A stretch of DNA of 5,439 nucleotides from an uncultured Saprospiraceae bacterium (GTDB lineage: Bacteria > Bacteroidota > Bacteroidia > Chitinophagales > Saprospiraceae), in the NCBI GenBank assembly GCA_937921525.1, contig CAKZUM010000636.1, forward strand, positions 1-5,439, in the 5' to 3' direction. The stretch's first letter is position 1. Each line of letters starts with the position of its first letter. Made by a program: the position numbers and the translations under genes. The notes beneath the pieces were generated by a model. That model saw only the letters and a program-made list of their open reading frames with translations, searched no databases and was not told where the DNA came from. Below, one piece after another: positions 1 to 5,216 of this stretch.

Positions 1-135
1 ATTGATTCCAACAGAGCAGATAGTCCCTTAAAACAAGCAGAAGATGCTGTCTTAATTGATAATTCTAACTTGACCAGAGCAGAGCAGTTGGCGATGGTCT
101 TGGCTTTAGTAGAGATTCGTAAAGCGGATTGTTAA
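1..135 (+). CDS. cmk: Cytidylate kinase, C-terminal end (partial)
   Basis: The reading frame is open from the first base and ends at TAA (133-135), giving 44 residues. They carry the signature of the LID and C-terminal part of cytidylate kinase: I-D-S-x-R-x-x-S-P-L-K-x-A-x-D-A, then an aliphatic strand, I-D-N-S-x-L-T, and a final helix. This enzyme phosphorylates CMP and dCMP with ATP in the cytosol as part of pyrimidine nucleotide recycling. The Arg in the DSxR motif belongs to the mobile LID that contacts phosphate in this family. A full enzyme is usually about 220-230 residues, so roughly 180 residues lie left of the window. The gene converges on the transposase gene to its right. The call rests on motif recall only; the P-loop is outside the window. 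Confidence 0.85.
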   Translation: MDSNRADSPLKQAEDAVLIDNSNLTRAEQLAMVLALVEIRKADC

Positions 136-142
136 TCTGATA

Positions 143-165
143 GGACGGTCGTTTCGCTGGACGGT
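143..165. repeat. Short direct repeat GGACGGT downstream of cmk
   Basis: GGACGGT occurs at 143-149 and again at 159-165, separated by CGTTTCGCT. It begins eight bases after the cmk stop codon and is much more GC-rich than the surrounding spacer. It may be a fragment of a dispersed intergenic repeat, but only one instance is visible here. Confidence 0.45.
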
Positions 166-196
166 AGACGCTATGTAAAACAACTAGAACAAATAC

Positions 197-229
197 TAAG
201 TAGTGAGTCAATCATTGACTGATTACTTA
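197..229. repeat. 33-bp imperfect palindrome
   Basis: The arms 197-212 and 214-229 are inverted repeats matching at 14 of 16 positions around a single central C (213). As RNA this could fold into a long hairpin, and as DNA it could extrude. It sits about 60 bases after the cmk stop, where a terminator would be expected, but no T-run follows on either strand. It could be a remnant of a mobile palindromic repeat. Confidence 0.6.
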
Positions 230-243
230 CCATGTAATATAGC

Positions 244-295
244 TCAGAAAGCTATTAAGACTTTATATAATACTAGTATTATTCCTACTTTCTGA
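244..295. repeat. Nested inverted repeats with a 16-bp perfect palindrome
   Basis: An outer inverted repeat TCAGAAAG (244-251) / CTTTCTGA (288-295) encloses a perfect 16-bp palindrome at 267-282 centred on CTAG. A second small hairpin, ATAGCT/AGCTAT (239-244/250-255), overlaps the outer left arm and would compete with it. There is no coding capacity. Possible roles are a bidirectional terminator between the convergent cmk and transposase genes, or a protein-binding site; the sequence does not decide between them. Confidence 0.5.
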
Positions 296-313
296 ACTTT
301 TCCTATTTCGCTC

Positions 314-382
314 CCCCTTGGGGGTTGGGGGTAATTTCAAGGAAAGGTTTCCTATTCTTATAAACCCCCAACCCCCAAGGGG
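314..382. repeat. 19-bp G/C-rich inverted repeat abutting the IS left end
   Basis: Positions 314-332 (CCCC-TT-GGGGG-TT-GGGGG-T) and 364-382 are perfect 19-bp inverted copies with a 31-base spacer. The spacer itself contains GGAAA-GG-TTTCC (341-352). The right arm ends exactly where the terminal CATACGCG of the insertion sequence begins, and its last ten bases (373-382) form the left candidate target duplication of that element. Each arm is itself partly self-complementary through CCCCTTGGGG or CCCCAAGGGG. In the cmk direction it could act as a strong hairpin, though no T-run follows. Confidence 0.75.
373..382. repeat. Left flanking CCC-N4-GGGG, candidate target duplication of the IS
   Basis: CCCCAAGGGG lies immediately outside the left terminal inverted repeat. 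The ten bases immediately outside the right end (1873-1882) read CCCTTCGGGG, which matches at 7 of 10 positions in the same orientation. IS231-group elements are known to duplicate 10-12 bases and to favour targets with G/C-rich symmetrical ends. The three central mismatches mean this is a candidate duplication and not a proven one. Confidence 0.45.
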
Positions 383-399
383 CATACGCGTCAACTTAA
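383..399. repeat. Left terminal inverted repeat of the IS
   Basis: CATACGCGTCAACTTAA is a perfect inverted match to 1856-1872. It lies 56 bases beyond the transposase stop codon, and the bases between are AT-rich and non-coding, with a weak ATAAC/GTTAT pair at 414-418/436-440. Confidence 0.9.
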
Positions 400-454
400 T
401 TTTTTATAATAAAATAACTTGTTGATTTATAGTTTGTTATGATTCAATTTTCGT

Positions 455-1783
455 CTAAGCCGCTACTTGATATATCTTTTCATAATCATTTAGACGGTCT
501 TTTCGCTTATCATAACAACAGAAATTAAGTAATAATTGAAGATTTTGTTCTTCCGTTTGCTCAAAGAAAGACTCTAATTCATTAGTTAAAAAAATGGCAA
601 ACTTAAATGGCGATAAATGCCTTTGATGCCTATGCCAAATAATTTTTCGGTAGTGATTCAGTTTCGGAATATAAATGATAGTCATAAAAGCCATACAAAG
701 AAATAATAGCAGCTCTGGTTTTACAGGATTTTTTCCTCTGCAAGATTGTATGATCTGAGTCACATTGAAATTACTTTTCCAATTTTTAAATATCATTTCA
801 ATATGCCATCGAAGTGTATAAAGTTGGTAAACTTCTTCCTCCTTTAAGACTTCTTTTTTGACATTGGTGATGAAAATATTCCAAGACATTAGGTAATCAG
901 CCTGTTTGGTGACCTTTACATTTTTGTGCCTGCTTTTTCTAGCTTGAGCTCTTCTTTGATCTGCTTGAGCAGGTGTTAATTTTAGCGCAACCAATCGAAC
1001 TGCATATTTTTCTTTAGCACCCATTTTTAAATTTACATCTAGGGTTTTTACTTTTTTCTTATCCAATTTTTTTAAGCGTTTAACTAAATCATAAGCTTCT
1101 TCTTTAATTGGATCATAAAGTAAAACACCAAGTTTATATCTGGAAATAAAGAATGCACCCAAGTCGTTTATTGACTTAAATATCTTTATAACGGAATATC
1201 CTAAATCTCTTATTATCAAATCTTTAGGCTGTAATCTAGCTATAATGTCAGCAGAAAAACTTAAATCATTTTTTACGAAAGAACTTAAATAGACTTGTTC
1301 TATACTATTGCTTACTAAATCAAAACACAATTGAATTCTACAGATACAGGATTTTTTATATTGGTTATTTGAACCAGGATAATGTTCTTGCAAAGAATCT
1401 TTTAATTGTACACAACTACTATCTTCTAATAATACTCTACCAAATTTTGAGAACAGTATTGTTTGATTTGAAGGTAAATGTTGTGCCATATATTGTTCCA
1501 TTGCCTGGCAATAAATCGCTTTAATAAATTCCAACTGTCGAATTTGAAGTTTTTTGGCGATGGCTTGAAAAGATATTATTTGGCCACTCAATTTACTTAG
1601 TTTTATCGCCCAATTTCTAAGACTATATTGTTTACTTGACAAGACTAAGAAAAATGATAATAAAAAATCAGTCGCTTGTATCTTCTTGGGCTTCCTCTTT
1701 TGAAAACCTGTAGCTTTTGCCAATTCTTCTATCGGCATGTTTTCTAAAAATTCTTTAATTTTACTCTGATGAAGCTTTTTCAT
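455..1783 (-). CDS. IS4-family DDE transposase (IS231-like), intact
   Basis: This 442-residue protein catalyses cut-and-paste transposition of the element enclosing it, using an RNase H-fold DDE active site. The likely catalytic residues are visible: D121 in L-L-E-D-S-S, D193 in I-I-R-D-L-G-Y, and E329 within the YREK signature Y322-x2-R325-x3-E329-x6-K336 (LYTLRWHIEMIFKNWKS). A basic, lysine-rich stretch at about 234-292 lies in the insertion region between the second D and the E, as in other IS4 proteins. The length is close to IS231 transposases. The ATG at 1783 is the first in frame, four bases from a hairpin arm, with no Shine-Dalgarno. No frameshift or premature stop is present. It is convergent with cmk and divergent from the RAYT gene. 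The IS231 subgroup assignment rests on the end sequences and the YREK context. Confidence 0.93.
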   Translation of the reverse strand: MKKLHQSKIKEFLENMPIEELAKATGFQKRKPKKIQATDFLLSFFLVLSSKQYSLRNWAIKLSKLSGQIISFQAIAKKLQIRQLEFIKAIYCQAMEQYMAQHLPSNQTILFSKFGRVLLEDSSCVQLKDSLQEHYPGSNNQYKKSCICRIQLCFDLVSNSIEQVYLSSFVKNDLSFSADIIARLQPKDLIIRDLGYSVIKIFKSINDLGAFFISRYKLGVLLYDPIKEEAYDLVKRLKKLDKKKVKTLDVNLKMGAKEKYAVRLVALKLTPAQADQRRAQARKSRHKNVKVTKQADYLMSWNIFITNVKKEVLKEEEVYQLYTLRWHIEMIFKNWKSNFNVTQIIQSCRGKNPVKPELLLFLCMAFMTIIYIPKLNHYRKIIWHRHQRHLSPFKFAIFLTNELESFFEQTEEQNLQLLLNFCCYDKRKDRLNDYEKIYQVAA

Positions 1784-1787
1784 TATT

Positions 1788-1832
1788 AGCTGTTTAATGA
1801 TGGTGTTTTAGCGAAACCAAAGTTAAACAGCT
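1788..1832 (-). promoter_or_regulatory. 10-bp inverted repeat over transposase promoter and start (read-through guard)
   Basis: AGCTGTTTAA at 1788-1797 and TTAAACAGCT at 1823-1832 are perfect inverted copies separated by 25 bases. In the transposase direction the downstream arm ends four bases before the ATG. The upstream arm overlaps a candidate -7 box, so a transcript started from that box would lack the upstream arm and could not form the hairpin. Transcripts entering from outside the element would contain both arms and would bury the translation start. IS10 and IS50 use this kind of arrangement to silence read-through expression. The function here is inferred from geometry. Confidence 0.65.
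1818..1825 (-). promoter_or_regulatory. Candidate Bacteroidota -7 box for the transposase
   Basis: On the minus strand the sequence reads TAACTTTG, an exact match to the TAnnTTTG -7 consensus of Bacteroidota promoters. It lies 34 bases before the ATG. No convincing TTTG-type -33 box is seen in the A-rich sequence upstream, so the promoter may be weak. Confidence 0.45.
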
Positions 1833-1855
1833 TTTTCTTTTTATATTACTTTTTT

Positions 1856-1872
1856 TTAAGTTGACGCGTATG
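1856..1872. repeat. Right terminal inverted repeat of the IS
   Basis: TTAAGTTGACGCGTATG is the perfect complement of 383-399. It marks the transposase-promoter end of the element and is followed directly by CCCTTCGGGG. Confidence 0.9.
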
Positions 1873-1882
1873 CCCTTCGGGG
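1873..1882. repeat. Right flanking CCCTTCGGGG, candidate target duplication and REP-like core
   Basis: These ten bases immediately outside the IS match the left flank (373-382) at 7 of 10 positions. They are identical to the core of the hairpin at 1938-1947 in front of the RAYT gene. This suggests that the element entered a copy of the same hairpin family. Confidence 0.5.
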
Positions 1883-1922
1883 TTCAGGGAAATAGACATA
1901 TTGTTAGTTATTCAAAATTTAT

Positions 1923-1956
1923 CTATAATCATTTTATCCCTTCGGGGGTATAAAAT
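1923..1956 (+). repeat. REP-like hairpin 1, upstream of the RAYT gene
   Basis: A lower stem ATTTTAT (1931-1937) / ATAAAAT (1950-1956) carries an apical stem CCC/GGG (1938-1940/1944-1946) with loop TTC and a three-base 3' bulge. CTATAAT (1923-1929) stands eight bases before the CCC. The hairpin ends seven bases before the start codon, so it could mask translation initiation in a longer transcript. Confidence 0.65.
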
Positions 1957-1963
1957 AAAAAAA

Positions 1964-2425
1964 ATGGCAGGCACCTATTCACAAATTTACCTTCAATATG
2001 TATTTGCCGTAAAAGGCAGAGCCAATTTATTGCAAAAACCTTGGAGAGAAGAGGTATTTAAGTATATGGCAGGTATCATCAAAGGCAAAAACCAAAAGCC
2101 AATTATTGTCAATGGTGTAGCAGACCATGTACATGTCTTTGTAGGCTTGAAGCCTTCCATGAGGATTTCTGATTTAGTCAGAGACATTAAGAATAATTCT
2201 TCTAAATTTATCAATGAGCAAGGATTTCTAAAAAACAAATTTAGTTGGCAAGAAGGATATGGTGTTTTTTCCTATGCCCATTCCCAAATTGATACCGTTT
2301 ACCAATATATATTAAATCAAGAACAACACCATAAAAAGAGAACGTTCCAAGAAGAATATTTAGAATTTCTTGATAAATTTGAGATAGAGCACGATGAAAA
2401 ATATCTTTTCCATTGGTTGGAATGA
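1964..2425 (+). CDS. IS200/IS605-like (RAYT-type) HUH transposase
   Basis: From the ATG at 1964 this is a 153-residue protein of the Y1 HUH superfamily (TnpA of IS200/IS605, including REP-associated tyrosine transposases). These enzymes nick single-stranded DNA at hairpin ends and form a 5'-phosphotyrosine link. Residues visible: the metal-binding H-U-H at H55-V56-H57 (in ADHVHVFVG), and the likely nucleophile Y115 in Y-I-L-N-Q, with Q119 as a probable third metal ligand. An open frame runs 21 codons further upstream to 1901, but it crosses hairpin 1 and is not conserved-looking; the family normally begins at M-A-x-T-Y-S/T-Q-I, so 1964 is chosen. It precedes hsdR on the same strand by 105 bases. 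It may be mobile or a domesticated RAYT. Confidence 0.9.
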   Translation: MAGTYSQIYLQYVFAVKGRANLLQKPWREEVFKYMAGIIKGKNQKPIIVNGVADHVHVFVGLKPSMRISDLVRDIKNNSSKFINEQGFLKNKFSWQEGYGVFSYAHSQIDTVYQYILNQEQHHKKRTFQEEYLEFLDKFEIEHDEKYLFHWLE

Positions 2426-2459
2426 TTATTTCACCCTTTCAGGGTTCAATGTGAATAAT
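2425..2459 (+). repeat. REP-like hairpin 2, overlapping the RAYT stop codon
   Basis: ATTATT-T-CA (2425-2433, one unpaired T) pairs with TGAATAAT (2452-2459). The apical part is CCCT/AGGG (2434-2437/2441-2444) with loop TTC, and a seven-base 3' bulge TTCAATG follows. The layout, with a C/G apical stem, TTC loop and 3' bulge, is the same as in hairpins 1 and 3. It starts at the last base of the TGA stop, so it may also act as the 3' end structure of the transcript. Confidence 0.6.
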
Positions 2460-2470
2460 TCGATTATTGG

Positions 2471-2505
2471 CTATAATATTTTCATCCCTTCGGGATTATA
2501 ATGAA
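2471..2505 (+). repeat. REP-like hairpin 3, in the hsdR leader
   Basis: ATCCC-TTC-GGGAT (2484-2496) is a perfect five-pair hairpin. It can be extended in two exclusive ways: TTCAT/ATGAA (2481-2485/2501-2505) or TATAAT/ATTATA (2472-2477/2495-2500). It carries the same CTATAAT box and spacing as hairpin 1. It ends 25 bases before the hsdR start codon, so it belongs to the hsdR leader if transcription starts upstream. Confidence 0.6.
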
Positions 2506-2530
2506 CAAATAGTATCCTTAAAATAATACC

Positions 2531-5005
2531 ATGAACGAAGCCCAAACCAGATTTGACCTAATAGACCCAGCCCTACGTGAAGCAGGTTGGAACGTAGTCC
2601 CAGGCAGCAAAATCAAAGTAGAAGTCATTACCGCAGGTAGGATTATCGGTAAAGATCAAAAAGGACAGCGGGTTAGGAAAAAGCCGCTATCTTGTGATTA
2701 TGTCTTAGAATACAAAGGCCGCCGATTAGCCGCCATAGAAGCCAAGGCGAGAGACAAATACTACACCGATGGTTTGGCGCAAGCCAAAGACTATGCCCAT
2801 AAACTCAATACCCGCTATGCCTATTGTACCAATGGCTTGGAGATATATGGTGTAGATATAGTAGAAGGCACAGAGGGAGATGTCGCCAAATATCCGACGC
2901 CCGATGAGCTTTGGGAAATGACCTACCCTACCCCCAAAGAAGCCTATAAGGTAGAAATCACCAACTGGAAAGAACGCTTTAGAGAAGTGCCTTTTACCTT
3001 GTTTAAAGGACAATATAAACCTCGATATTATCAACGAACCGCTGTAGAAAAATGCTTGGATGCCATTGCCGAAAAGAAAGACCGACTCTTATTGACGATG
3101 GCAACGGGAACAGGCAAGACGGCTACGGCTTTTCATATTTGCTGGAAACTATTTCATGCCAAATGGAATCTTAATCGGGATGCTAGTCGTGCTCCTAGAA
3201 TATTGTTTTTAGCAGATAGAAATATATTAGCCAATCAAGCCTTCAATTCTTTCAATGATTTTGATACTATTGATGAAAATATAAAAAAACGTATCAGTCC
3301 AGACGAAATACGCAAAACGGGCAAAGTGCCTAAAAATGGAAGTATCTTTTTTACCATTTTTCAAAGCTTTATGACGGAAGCCCAAACAGAAGAAGCGGAG
3401 GAAGTAGCAGAAGAATCTTATGCGATGGCAGCAGAACCCACTAGTAGCTATCAAAAACCACAATTTAACTTTAGAGAATATACGCCCGACTTTTTTGATT
3501 TTATTATCATAGATGAATGTCATCGTGGCGGGGCTAATGATGAGAGTAGTTGGCGGGAAATTTTAGAGTATTTTGCTCCAGCTGTACAGCTAGGACTCAC
3601 TGCCACCCCAAAGCGAGGGGCCAATGTCGATACCTACGACTACTTTGGTGATCCTATCTATACCTATTCTTTAAAAGATGGGATTAATGATGGATTTTTA
3701 ACGCCCTTTAGAGTCAAGCAAATTCAGACCAATTATGATGAGTACACCTTTACCGCAGATGATACGGTCATCAGGGGCGAAGCGAAAGTAGGCGATACCT
3801 TTACGTATAAAGATTATGGTCGAAAGATTATTATTGACCAAGTGGAACGCTTTAGAGTCAAGAAATTTTTAAACGAAATCAACCAAAAACATAAAACCTT
3901 GGTGTTCTGTGCGACTCAAGACCATGCCGCCGCTATCCGAGATCTCATCAATCAAGAGTGTGATAGTAAGCATACCGACTACTGTCAACGGGTAACTGCC
4001 AACGATGGTAAAATGGGCGAACAGGCACTAAAATACTTCCAAGACAACGAAAAGAATATACCGACGATACTCACCACTTCTCAAAAACTGAGTACAGGCG
4101 TAGATGCCCCAGAAATTAGAAATATTGTGCTGCTACGCCCTGTCAATTCTATGATAGAGTTTAAGCAAATAGTCGGCAGAGGTACTCGACTTTTTGATGG
4201 TAAAGACTATTTTACGATCTACGATTTCGTGCAAGCACATAAGCACTTTCAAGACCCAGAGTGGGATGGAGAGCCTGATCCACCAGCACCACCCACAGAA
4301 GGCGGCGATCCAAAAGTCTGCAAGGTCTGCGGGAAAGGTAGATGTGAATGCGAGAAGCCAGCCCCCACGCCCTGCACCCAATGCGACAATATCCCCTGTA
4401 TATGCGAAACTGCCCCCAAGTCTATCCTAAAGATTAGACTATCCGATGGCAAAACAAGGGAAATAGATGCTACTGTAAAAACGACTTTTTGGAGTCCTGA
4501 TGGCACACCCATTGGACATGAGGAGTTTCTAAATCAACTCTATGGCGAATTAAAGACAATGCTAGCAGATGAAGCGGAGTTGCGAAAAATATGGAGTTTG
4601 CCTAGCACGAGAAAAAAGTTGTTAGATGAACTAAAAGATAAAGGGTATACAGATGCTCAATTCGAGGATTTACGAGAAGTAGTTCGAGGTAAGGATAGTG
4701 ATTTGTATGATGTGCTTAGTTTTATAGCTTATAATAAAAATCTAGTCCCCAGACTAGAACGAGCCAATCGAGTAAGTGTGCAACTCCATGATTACAATGC
4801 CCAACAACAGGCTTTTTTAAATTTTGTATTAGCACAGTATGTCAGAGATGGCGTAGAGGAGTTGGATGATAAAAAACTCCCTGAATTATTGGAGTTAAAG
4901 TATAAAGCCATTGCGGATGCTAAAAGGGAACTGGGAAGTATACAATCTATTAGAGAGCAGTTTATTGGGTTTCAGGCGTATTTGTATCGGGAGCAGGTGG
5001 GATAG
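2531..5005 (+). CDS. hsdR: Type I restriction enzyme R subunit (HsdR, EcoEI-like)
   Basis: This 824-residue protein is the ATP-driven DNA translocase and nuclease subunit of a type I restriction system, normally assembled with HsdM and HsdS. Domains in order: an N-terminal PD-(D/E)xK nuclease with D56, E70-A-K72 and the type I Q84-x3-Y88 motif; an SF2 motor with Walker A ATGTGKT (191-197), DECH (328-331), TAT (357-359) and motif VI Q546-x3-R550-G-T-R553; a proline-rich linker (578-595); an eight-cysteine cluster (597-625); and an EcoEI-type C-terminal domain to residue 824. The ATG at 2531 gives the usual M-N-E-A-x-T-R start of this family. Length matches EcoEI-type subunits (about 800). All core motifs are intact. 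No hsdM or hsdS lies in the window. The cysteine cluster is not a feature I know from standard HsdR. Confidence 0.93.
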   Translation: MNEAQTRFDLIDPALREAGWNVVPGSKIKVEVITAGRIIGKDQKGQRVRKKPLSCDYVLEYKGRRLAAIEAKARDKYYTDGLAQAKDYAHKLNTRYAYCTNGLEIYGVDIVEGTEGDVAKYPTPDELWEMTYPTPKEAYKVEITNWKERFREVPFTLFKGQYKPRYYQRTAVEKCLDAIAEKKDRLLLTMATGTGKTATAFHICWKLFHAKWNLNRDASRAPRILFLADRNILANQAFNSFNDFDTIDENIKKRISPDEIRKTGKVPKNGSIFFTIFQSFMTEAQTEEAEEVAEESYAMAAEPTSSYQKPQFNFREYTPDFFDFIIIDECHRGGANDESSWREILEYFAPAVQLGLTATPKRGANVDTYDYFGDPIYTYSLKDGINDGFLTPFRVKQIQTNYDEYTFTADDTVIRGEAKVGDTFTYKDYGRKIIIDQVERFRVKKFLNEINQKHKTLVFCATQDHAAAIRDLINQECDSKHTDYCQRVTANDGKMGEQALKYFQDNEKNIPTILTTSQKLSTGVDAPEIRNIVLLRPVNSMIEFKQIVGRGTRLFDGKDYFTIYDFVQAHKHFQDPEWDGEPDPPAPPTEGGDPKVCKVCGKGRCECEKPAPTPCTQCDNIPCICETAPKSILKIRLSDGKTREIDATVKTTFWSPDGTPIGHEEFLNQLYGELKTMLADEAELRKIWSLPSTRKKLLDELKDKGYTDAQFEDLREVVRGKDSDLYDVLSFIAYNKNLVPRLERANRVSVQLHDYNAQQQAFLNFVLAQYVRDGVEELDDKKLPELLELKYKAIADAKRELGSIQSIREQFIGFQAYLYREQVG
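4319..4405 (+). other. Double CxxCx4CxC cysteine cluster within HsdR
   Basis: Residues C597, C600, C605, C607 and C615, C618, C623, C625 form two identical patterns, C-x2-C-x4-C-x-C, with seven residues between them. Two sets of four cysteines suggest two metal sites, or one binuclear cluster. The segment follows a proline- and glycine-rich linker after the motor and precedes the C-terminal domain, so it looks like an inserted module. No histidine takes part. Zinc binding is likely by pattern only. Confidence 0.7.
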
Positions 5006-5027
5006 GGGTTCGATAAGGGTTCGATAA
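5006..5027. repeat. Perfect 11-bp tandem duplication after the hsdR stop
   Basis: GGGTTCGATAA is present at 5006-5016 and again at 5017-5027 with no spacer. It begins at the base following the TAG stop codon (5003-5005). The identity of the copies suggests a recent slippage or duplication. Confidence 0.85.
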
Positions 5028-5029
5028 CA

Positions 5030-5216
5030 TTTACTAAACCTGAGTCTACTCCGAAAAGTCAATTATAGTAATAAATCAAAACAAATAATAAAAATAATCT
5101 TGTATTAGATTTTGATTATTATTAGAGAATAATAGATATGCTACATTTTTAAAATATGGTATATCTCACTCAAAACAGACTTTTCGGAGTGGACTCAACC
5201 TTTGAGGTTTAGTAAA
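5030..5216 (+). terminator. hsdR terminator-like hairpin, split by a MITE
   Basis: TTTACTAAACCT (5030-5041) and AGGTTTAGTAAA (5205-5216) are perfect 12-bp inverted arms. Removing the MITE and one AACCT copy (5042-5201) joins them as a stem with a TTG loop, 24 bases after the hsdR stop. As it stands the arms are 163 bases apart, so the hairpin is probably weakened. No long T-run follows. The original terminator role is inferred from position and symmetry. Confidence 0.6.
5042..5196. mobile_element. 155-bp MITE with 19-bp terminal inverted repeats
   Basis: The ends GAGTCTACTCCGAAAAGTC (5042-5060) and the complement at 5178-5196 match at 18 of 19 positions. The element is flanked by the 5-bp direct repeats AACCT at 5037-5041 and 5197-5201. 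The interior is very AT-rich and has no open frame of useful length, so it needs a transposase supplied by a related full-length element, which is not in this window. The IS231-like element here has different ends and cannot be its source. Confidence 0.85.

Larger units (their letters stand above)
383..1872 (-). mobile_element. IS4-family insertion sequence, IS231-like, complete
   Basis: This 1490-bp element is bounded by perfect 17-bp inverted repeats: CATACGCGTCAACTTAA at 383-399 and its complement at 1856-1872. The perfect match runs three more bases outward (GGG / CCC), which may belong to the target. The ends resemble the IS231 group ends as I recall them (starting CAT and containing TCAACTTAAG). 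Inside is one intact transposase gene on the minus strand with the IS4-family YREK signature. Length, ends and transposase type agree with IS231-like elements. The whole element appears intact, so it may be recent or active. The outer flanks are CCC-N4-GGGG on both sides. Confidence 0.88.
1923..2501 (+). mobile_element. IS200/RAYT-type unit: HUH transposase gene between REP-like hairpins
   Basis: A single HUH/Y1 transposase gene is framed by two direct repeats, 1923-1953 and 2471-2501, that agree at 26 of 31 positions. Each has a CTATAAT box, eight AT-rich bases, the hairpin core CCC-TTC-GGG and a TATAA tail. A third hairpin of the same design overlaps the stop codon. Subterminal hairpins of equal orientation at both ends are typical of IS200/IS605 elements, and REP hairpins beside the gene are typical of RAYTs. 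No TnpB is present. Exact cleavage sites cannot be read, so the limits given are those of the repeats. Confidence 0.6.

Noticed and set aside
320..332. G-quadruplex from GGGGGTTGGGGG
   Set aside because: Each strand has only two long G runs per arm, too few for an ordinary intramolecular quadruplex; pairing with the complementary arm is more likely.
136..382. CRISPR array or tRNA in the palindrome-rich spacer
   Set aside because: There is no regular repeat-spacer periodicity and no cloverleaf with a conserved T-arm; only inverted repeats are seen.
1869..1900. Hairpin TATG-CCC-TTC-GGG with distant CATA at 1897-1900
   Set aside because: TATG belongs to the IS terminal repeat, so the outer four-base pairing is probably accidental; only the CCC-TTC-GGG core is kept.
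1901..1963. 21-codon N-terminal extension of the RAYT-type transposase
   Set aside because: It crosses hairpin 1 and the family begins near M-A-x-T-Y-x-Q-I; the ATG at 1964 fits.
1993..2238. 81-codon open frame on the minus strand
   Set aside because: It lies fully inside the RAYT-type transposase gene on the other strand and shows no recognisable domain; it is a shadow frame.
2726..3523. Two minus-strand open frames (2726-3034 and 3227-3523)
   Set aside because: Both are antisense to the nuclease and motor domains of hsdR, whose motifs are intact; hydrophobic, low-information translations are typical of shadow frames.
4133..4512. Overlapping open frames on both strands opposite or out of frame with hsdR
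   Set aside because: They coincide with the proline- and cysteine-rich linker of HsdR, where GC-rich codons remove stops in other frames. No start context or family match is visible.
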